A stretch of 15,994 nt of DNA, from the NCBI RefSeq assembly GCF_000499385.1, contig NW_013654700.1, positions 1 to 15,994 on the forward strand, read 5' to 3'. This DNA comes from Eimeria necatrix. Taxonomy: Eukaryota > Apicomplexa > Conoidasida > Eucoccidiorida > Eimeriidae. Below, one piece after another: positions 9,158 through 15,994 of the stretch. Made by a program: the position numbers and the translations under genes. The notes beneath the pieces were generated by a model, which was not told the origin of the DNA, searched no databases, and saw only the letters and a list, made by a program, of their open reading frames with translations. The number at the start of each line of letters is the position of its first letter. The stretch's first letter is position 1.

Positions 9158-9784
9158 CGCCCTGCAAAAACAAATACTCAAGCAACTATGTTGGCAGTAC
9201 AGCTTACTGCAGCTGCTGACAAACGCACGCTCGCCAGCTCTGCATGCACAAAGGAATCGCTAGTAAAACCATCGGTGCTACAATGCAACGACGTCGTACA
9301 TCAGTCATTGATGTCCGATATGTTTGTGCTGCGTATCAGAAAAACTGGAAACACCCAACAACACGACTTCGCCAACGCCAATAGCGTATCTGCGATCCGT
9401 CAAGTACATGCAACGCACCATCTGCGCGGCATCCCCATTCATGCAACACGAAAACAAAATTTAAGGAGCATTCAATCTCGGTTCTATGATGCTATCTCGA
9501 TGCGAGCAAGGGACACACAGACGATTCCAATCTTGGGAGAAGTAGTTCGGACTCTGACTACAGCATGGATACGCGTTTCGCTCCAGGCAGTCAAAAGCAG
9601 CGTCTTTTTGTCAAAAAGCACGATTCAACTAAGTGCCAAGCCGTTGGTCAATTACGCTTTTGTTCCATGCTGGTCAGCGCTCGTTGTAGATGCATGCCGC
9701 GTTGACAAGCATTCAACAAAAAGCTGTTGCGCAAACTTAAAGCGAAGTTCTACGCTTGGTTCGCCCCCTCAGAGATCGGTCTAG
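9158..9784 (+). other. Longest open frame of the window (209 codons; 198 from ATG), doubtful gene
   Basis: Open from 9158 to the TAG at 9782; the first ATG is at 9188. The opposite strand has no long frame here, so this is not a shadow of another gene. The product is rich in Ser, Ala, Thr and Arg, has no signal peptide, no clear membrane span and no motif that I know. A short similarity to the 12.5 kb repeat (shared TAGTAAAA and TCGG near 9261-9275) hints it may be repeat-derived, but that is weak. It could be a single-exon hypothetical gene, an exon, or chance. Confidence 0.25.
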
Positions 9785-10106
9785 ACGCCACTGCGGCACT
9801 GCAAGAGTGCAATAACCCCTGCTGTTCAGGCTTGGGTACGCAATATCAATCGTGCAACTATGATGCATGGCACATCTTCTGACGTTAGAAAAGCAAATGT
9901 CAAGCGGCTTTGTGCGTGCCTTCCGTTTTCTCGGATGACATCGTCATGCAGTAGCATATAAGTGACCTAACATTTTCATTGATGCGTGCCCCGGAAAGAT
10001 GCAAACTCGCCAACGCCAAGGACATGCCCGGCGAATTTGCATTTGGCTGGCGAATATTCCCAAATGCATGCTCACGTCCTGTAACAATTAGTAAATATTA
10101 AATGGA

Positions 10107-10128
10107 TTCTCCTGAACGTTCTGGTGAA
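10107..10128. repeat. 22-bp imperfect palindrome centred on AACGTT
   Basis: The block TTCTCCTGAACGTTCTGGTGAA matches its own reverse complement at all but four symmetric positions (two mismatched pairs). Both strands are open across it and both read Ser-Pro-Glu-Arg-Ser-Gly-Glu because of the symmetry. It may be a dimeric protein-binding site or simply chance; about 260 bp downstream lies the family 1 repeat. Confidence 0.5.
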
Positions 10129-10385
10129 GTAAAAATGTCAGTATCACAATGCCAATGCCCTGAGGTGCGAAGCCTGCCAAAACGCCTGAAAATAAAATTT
10201 GCAGCACGGAAAAAGCATATAATCGATGGAAGATCACTGACTTCATGGACAACGACACAGGAAACGATATCGGCGTGCTTACTCCTCAAAGTCATTAATC
10301 GGCACATATGTATCCAGGTGGTGCATCCAAGACTTACGCCAATAGAGAGAGCAAGCGACATGTCACTGGGTCGTTCTAGCACTCG

Positions 10386-10858
10386 CTTAGCATTCAAAAA
10401 ATGCCCATACGCAGCTTGAAAACCAAATCGTACTACACCCCTCGCCCTGCACGCAGCGGCACTAACGTTATGAACGCTACGCCTGCCTTGAGCGAAACGG
10501 CTGCATTCACGTCAAGAATGCAACCGTTTCGCCCATCTCAGGCTATTCAAGCTGAAAAGCCAATGAGCAAAAGCAACAGCCCTCAGGCTGTGGTGATATG
10601 CATACAGTGTGGCTCTTAACAGCTGGGCCTCTCTTGGATCAACGTCGCCAACTGGGGTTTGATTAAAGCTTGGAGTGAACCAATATAAATTGTGGTTCAG
10701 CTTGCGCACTGTGACTGCACTGGGGCAGGCGGCTTGCGCTGCGGTGACGTTACGTGTAGTTTGAAATTGTCCTACTTTCTTCAATACGTTAACGCGAACA
10801 CAGCGTGTGCGTTATAGATTTGCTTACCAGCTTGCTGCTTGGTTTTAAGTTCTTTCCT
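10386..10858 (+). repeat. Dispersed repeat family 1, copy A
   Basis: Aligns with 15121-15588. Offset is 4735 at the left (shared CTTAGCAT) and 4737 from 10516 on, so the net length change is only 2 bp. From 10516 to 10790 there are about 53 mismatches in 275 columns and no gap (81% identity). Weaker homology can be followed left to about 10330. The minus strand is open for 90 codons in both copies, yet those products share only about 56 of 90 residues, what neutral drift at this DNA divergence would give. No terminal repeats or target duplications were found. Confidence 0.85.
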
Positions 10859-12367
10859 ATGCGGAGACAGTAGCTCGCGGCACCTCTATGGCGCATGGGC
10901 CTCGGAAACACTTTTCCTGAATACAGTGTTTAGAGACTGCGTAATTGGCGCGGTCAGGCACATCCTCTGACAGATATCAAAAGTGATCGTGTAATTCGGT
11001 TTAGCTCAGCATCCTATGCAGTCTGCTCCTGCGCAGGCATGTCCGCCGGCATATGCCACTGCCTTGGCAGCGTTGAAAGTTTTTCAACGCTTCAACATTC
11101 AATCAACTACGCTAGCAGGTGCTGGAAGGCACAGGAAACGTCGCGTGGGATTTGACTGCCTGCAAGCAGCCAAACCGACCAACATAATTTCGATAAGTGG
11201 GTTTAGCGCGATGTCGCCCAGAAGAGGCTAACTACAAAAAGAAGCAGTGAAGCAAAGCACACTCTACCAGACAAACACAATCACAGCCCTTTTGGCATCA
11301 AACAAAAAAGCTCGGTGGCGCCTTATTTTTCTGGTGTCACAGTATATAGATGCCAGTATCCCTGGTCCAGGCCGCGACGCACTTTCTGGCCGCAATAGCG
11401 CACTTCCTTTTTAAACGTTCAGCAGAGCCGTCTTGGTCATACTGCGAGCAATTTTTCTTCTGTGCCAGGAGGCATAGCTGGTGGTGCAGTTGCATTCCAT
11501 AGCTTACTCTGACTGGATTTCTTCTGCAGCTTGTACCGCTGGCTTAAAGACTTGGTTAAGATCACGCACCTTAGTCCGAGCTTCATGCAAAACTCCAGAA
11601 TGCCAAATGCGGACGACGCCTGCCGCTTGGCGGCCCCAGAAGTGATATCACAGCATGGTGGCGCATAATTGCGATTGCGAGCTCTATTCCACTGCGGTGT
11701 GCTAAATTGCGTCAACCCTAGAGAAAAAGAGCAAGTTGCTGTATCTCTGATTTAACAAATGTACATGTTTTCCATAGTATCACTAAGATACGACATAAAA
11801 CACACTATCAAAGGAGAACATCAGCATTGAACGTTCGGCAAAATTCGTTATTTTCGCGCAGAGAAACAAGTGTTTTCCAATCACAGCAACAGTGCCTTCA
11901 TCGTAAAGCTACTCTACTCCCCCTGCGTACGCATATCGCTTAATGCTTAACCTTATGCAATACGATAGCAGAGAAGCTCTCACAGAATTTGACCGCACCT
12001 CCCTGCTTTCTTGACCCTCACAACAAGGCAAGTCGCGTCCACGGCCAGAGCGTAGGGCCGTTGTGCCCCTCGCCAAATGACGAAGTGCCAAGCTCTTCTA
12101 GAATGCCCATTACAAGCTACCAATAGCCGATTCCTCACTTATTTACTCTGCCTGTATATACCGCCAAATCGGCCCGGTGCCAGCAGTTACGCCGCCTGCA
12201 GGCCCACCGACTTAGTGAATGGGCTAGGCGTGTTTTGTCGACGTACGAGCTGAGCCAAACCAGCCATCCGTTTTCGACACGAGCCTTGTGGTGGATGCAT
12301 TAGTTATTCATGAGCAGCATGGGCATGCGAAGTTCCTTTCCCAGAATCAATTTCTCTGACGCGTTTA
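10859..12367. other. Non-genic stretch between repeat copies
   Basis: No recognised gene. Short frames at 11016-11231 (+), 11437-11715 (-) and 11909-12091 (-) show no motif. The one structural feature is the hairpin at 11069-11091. No relation to the flanking repeats was seen by eye. Confidence 0.3.
11069..11091 (+). other. Perfect 10-bp hairpin with 3-base loop
   Basis: AGCGTTGAAA (11069-11078) pairs fully with TTTCAACGCT (11082-11091) around a GTT loop. No T-run follows that would suggest a pol III terminator. Its role is unknown; it may be chance in 16 kb. Confidence 0.5.
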
Positions 12368-12613
12368 CGCTACTGAATTGCAATAGCCACTATCGTACCG
12401 AAGCGTGTAGAGTTGCCGGCTTTCAACGCTTGCTGGCGCCTCTTCACGTAGACCCAGTCATCGCACTTGTGTGCATCTGCTTTTGTGCAAATGGATGCAC
12501 CGAAGAGCAAAGCTTTAGTAAAAGAGGTCGGCCCGAACGATTGTGCACGTTGCCTGAAAGCACGTGCACAAACAGCAAACGACATACTTGATTGCCGCAT
12601 GCAAATCGTGCAC
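12368..12613 (+). repeat. Diverged dispersed repeat family 2, longer copy
   Basis: This is the partner of 6812-7011. It carries about 50 bp (between 12455 and 12535) that the other copy lacks; this extra part is rich in TGTGCA/TGCAAATG motifs. Short open frames on both strands overlap it (12310-12591 and 12467-12805 on +, 12370-12681 on -), none with recognisable domains. Weak similarity to 6.8-7.06 kb may continue a little past 12613. Confidence 0.6.
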
Positions 12614-15120
12614 CTTACCCTATGCTCCAGCTTGAGCGGAAGTGAACAAGCCCGTAAAGCACGCCTGAATGACGCTAACACTCAAATGACGACGCGCCTA
12701 TGCAAGGCTGGGTACTGTTCAAAGATGTGCAAGGCAACTAAATACTTGACAAAATCTCGTCCCCTGGCATCCGCCATTTTGAAAAACACTCGTATCTCAA
12801 AATAATAGCGAGAACAATGAGATACACGAAGAAATCATGCAATTAACCTGTCATCTGAACTGTAACTGTCATCATATTGCGCAGTGCGATGCACTTGGAA
12901 ATTCAAAATGGAGTGTCAGCTTACAGCCTGCACCAACGCACCCCACTTTCGTTTCACCCCAAATGCCAGCACATACTCATAGAACTTACGTTTACGCGTT
13001 CCTGTCACTGAGTACGCCACAGACATCAAGCGTCATAGCCACTTGAACTCCTGCCGCTCAAACCGTATGCACCAACGTTTGCAGCTGTACATTCAAAAGA
13101 GTGCCAGCGCTAAACGTGCAGTCGAGAATTCGCGAACAATTGGCATCAAGTTCTTTCTCACGTAAGCGTGAATTCCAGCTATTGAAAACAAGGTCGTCTC
13201 ATAGTATGATTGTCAGGCCATACCGCTACGGATTAGGCCTATGAATGGTTCTAAAAACGTCACGCCTCCTGTAATTAATCTCAACTATTATAAATAATAA
13301 TCTCCAAGACGAGGGGCTATTTGCATGCACGCCAACAGCTACCACAGCAGAAAGGTATGCAAAACCTCATAGCTAACCTACGCGCCTTCAACGTATTCTT
13401 TACAACACTCCTACGCAACTGTTCAGACCACAGCAGCCCTACAAATGCAACTAAGAAACATAGCATACCTAGTGAACGTATACGTCGGGGATACTGCGTG
13501 CAGCTAGCGTTTAAAGCGAGAACACTTTTGCCTTCAGCGCGCCTGCACTTGGCAAGACACAGTAAAGCACGACAGGCAAAACGCATGCGCGTTGACCTGT
13601 AGAATGATCCATTCGTGTAAACATCCATTGTTATCTTCGACACCACTGTCATGCACGCTTCCCAGAAGGTGTCTACGACGCAAACCTACTTCCTGAGCAT
13701 CATTGAGAAACGTCAGCCTTCGACAGCAAGCACAGTTCACTAGAGACACTTTTTCCGGCTTTTACTAACTGTCACCGAATGTCCAAGTTATGGCGCACTC
13801 CCGCCTCGAAAAGCGAAAAATGCGAGCTGCCGGGACTTTTCATCAGTCTTAGCTTGGCCACTGCAGAGAGCTCGAACGGAGTTTGTCCGGTCGCATCAGA
13901 GCGCAGCAACCAGTAAAAGCCTTGTGCTAGCCAAATTCATACGTATAATAGCAAGCAACTGCCTGTGATAAGGCAAAATTCACACTGAAGCATTATTGCA
14001 CCACGCCTATTATCTCAAACGCAGTCCGCATTGACGCCTGACCTGCTTCGTTGTTTGTCAGTAAGCCCGCAAACGCTCACTCATAGCGTGGCCAGTCACG
14101 CTCCTGCCAACGGCCTATTGAGCAGCTACAACGCACAAGCTGCTCGAAATGTACTACCACTCAGCACCCACACTAAGATAGCGTAGTAGACAGTGTCGGT
14201 CCCTCGACGACACAAAAGTAATGCTGGGTTGTCAAACGAAACCGCAGTTTGAGTAAGCCTGAAGTGCTGCGGGACCACAGGAATGGCACCCCCGCACGGC
14301 ACGATTCCACTACCCCGGCACTTCAAATTACGAACCACTAGCAGTGCACGATTCTCTGAGCAACCAAGATCAGCGAAGCACGCAACCGTTGCTGCAAAAG
14401 CCTTTTGCCTTGTGTCTTCTATGTCTTTTGTCGCAGGTAGATGCAGGCCTCAAGACACACTTTGTGCAGTAACTTGTTGGAAAATTGAAGCTTTGCAATG
14501 CACACCTGGGCAGGCACAAACTAGAAGTTACTGCAGCACAAAGCGAGCGTAAAGCTGCAGCATGCCTCAAAGCATCTTCGTGAGTGGTCATCCACGCAAT
14601 CGTAATGCAAGCGTTTTACTGACATCCCTTCAAACACCTCTCTTCAGTCACGGCACTCAGCCAAGCTCGGCGAGCTGAGGCATCTCTGAGCCAAGACAAC
14701 AACACAGTTGCTCACGATGACACAATCTGAAATCAAGAAAGTGCAAGCTCCATTATACGTTCTCGTCACTTCACGGACAAACTTCGCAAACGTACACTCT
14801 GAAAGCATGTGGAATAACCTAAGTCACCAGCTACCGATGCCTTTCCAAGGCAAAAAAGAAAGGCATAGCGAAGGCCTTTCATCTCTCTGGACCCTCCTAT
14901 AGATCAGTGACTAAAAGAGCATGCCCCACGCAAACCCGAACATTCGAGACTCAGGTGGACTCCAAAACAAGGCGCGCAAGCAGCAGAGTCTGCTCGCTAG
15001 ATGGTTGTCAATGCAAACCTGCAAACCGTTGTGCAACGCATGCCAAGATATTTTCCGTCGGTAGGATCAACGTCTGTATAGAAGCAGCAGCCGGATGCTA
15101 CTGTATCGCTCCGCGCCTCA
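12614..15120. other. Non-genic stretch left of repeat copy B
   Basis: Only short frames without recognisable domains, often open on both strands (13317-13652 minus with 13321-13602 plus; 14283-14552 plus with 14370-14591 minus). TGCATGCA is at 13322, and GCATGC at 13583, 14560, 14919 and 15038. The segment 15009-15048 resembles 10148-10188, which would extend the family 1 repeat leftward with a gap of about 120 bp; this is tentative. Confidence 0.3.
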
Positions 15121-15588
15121 CTTAGCATCCAAACAATGCCTATGCACACCTTGAAAACCAAGTCACACCACGTCCCTCACCATGCACGCAGCGGCATTAA
15201 TGGTATGAACCTAAACACAAACAGGCATGCCACCCACGCATGCTCATGTTATGAATACAGCCGTTTCGCCCACCTCAGGCTACTCAAGATGAAAACGCGA
15301 TGAGCAAACGCAACAGCCCTCAGGCTGTGGTGACGTACACAGAGCTTGACTCTTGGCAGCTGAACGCGTCTTGAATCAACGCCGCCAACTTGGGTTCGGT
15401 TAAACCTTAGTGTGAGCCAACAAAAATTGTAGTTCAGCTTGCGCACTGTGACGGCAGGAATGCAGGTGCCTTGCACTGCGGCGACGTTAGGTGTAGTTTC
15501 ACACTGTCGCACTTTCTTCAATACGTCAAACCCAGCACAGCACGTGCGTGACTGATTAGTCAATCAGTGCGTTGCTTGGTGTCGAGTG
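15121..15588 (+). repeat. Dispersed repeat family 1, copy B
   Basis: Partner of 10386-10858. The strongest shared blocks are the CAACAGCCCTCAGGCTG segment, the CAGCTTGCGCACTGTGAC segment and the TTTCTTCAATACGT segment. The minus-strand frame 15249-15563 matches the other copy's frame from its Leu-Lys-Lys-Val onward and adds an upstream Met. The right end contains a 7-bp stem with a 4-base loop (15551-15568) that copy A lacks. Homology may extend left to about 15075. Confidence 0.85.
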
Positions 15589-15994
15589 TCAGAACATACT
15601 TCTGCTTTAGTCGCCCATACTATTGCTTTGCCACACAGATCTTACGCACCACAAAGCCTGACACGTTATCGCTCACTCCGGATTTCTAGCTGCGACAGCA
15701 CGATAGTTGTTTGCGCATATACATCTGTGAAACCTTGTTCAGGGTACTTCACCTTCGGATGTCGACCATGAAAACGCCTGCTAGATTGGCATTTGCATCG
15801 TATGCCGGGACAATACTAACAATACACAGCTAGAGAACAACGCAAGAAATGGTCGAATGGAATGGAGAATTTTAGCCGAGACGTTCCTGCTCAATCCCCA
15901 GCTTAGAGGCCACAGGGAAGGGCATCTGTCTCAGTACCGCGAGGCTGCCCTCTTCATTATAAAATAGCTTCCAGTTTTGTTTATATCGTGCTTT

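Noticed and set aside
10098..10419. Overlapping antisense genes on both strands
   Set aside because: Both frames are about 100 codons with no motif, and the shared peptide comes from the palindrome at 10107-10128.
10512..10784. Minus-strand frame conserved between the two family 1 repeat copies as a real protein
   Set aside because: Residue identity (about 62%) against DNA identity (about 81%) is what neutral change gives; no excess of silent changes is seen, and no domain is recognised.
15551..15568. 7-bp stem with 4-base loop as a terminator or attachment site
   Set aside because: It is short, present in only one of the two family 1 repeat copies, and lacks a following T-run or duplicated flank.
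1..15994. tRNA, rRNA, CRISPR or phage-type systems
   Set aside because: No tRNA B-box-like arm with a matching acceptor stem, no rRNA core sequence and no regularly spaced repeats were found. The gene style is eukaryotic.

Overview
The window most likely comes from a coccidian apicomplexan, probably Eimeria. The clues are a CAG/GCA-trinucleotide-rich tract, a eukaryotic-style gene with Gln, Ala and Leu runs and a good start context, a strong excess of GCATGC/TGCATGC, intermediate GC (roughly 45-48% by eye), and very low recognisable coding density. No tRNA, rRNA, CRISPR array, bacterial operon or intact transposase or integrase was seen. The genus call is inference; composition alone does not prove it.

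Layout. 1-1200 is non-genic apart from a low-confidence open frame (668-1141), and holds two copies (22-82, 851-911) of a diverged short repeat. 1321-1980 is a strikingly T-poor, CAG- and purine-rich block on the + strand with stops in all frames. 2089-2490 on the minus strand is the one convincing gene: a 133-residue protein with a signal peptide, a poly-Gln patch and one membrane span. 2491-3286 has no open frame of note. 3287-4720 carries four local tandem repeats with periods of 21, 66, 20 and about 35 bp; the 66-bp duplication is the clearest and youngest. 4720-6811 is largely featureless, with a 143-codon frame of uncertain meaning.

From 6.8 kb to 15.6 kb no known gene is recognised, but the sequence is not unique. 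Two pairs of diverged dispersed repeats are visible: 10386-10858 with 15121-15588 (about 81% identity over the best 275 columns, no gaps there), and 6812-7011 with 12368-12613 (about two-thirds identity over 87 gapless columns, then a 50-bp indel and a 26-bp block with only three mismatches). The amount of protein change in the aligned frames fits neutral decay, so these look like remnants of an old repeat family rather than a working gene family. Two long open frames (7077-7628, with no Met codon, and 9158-9784) lie in the same stretch and could be exons, decayed coding sequence or chance.

No multi-gene pathway can be described: there is one likely gene in a repeat-bearing, gene-poor segment.
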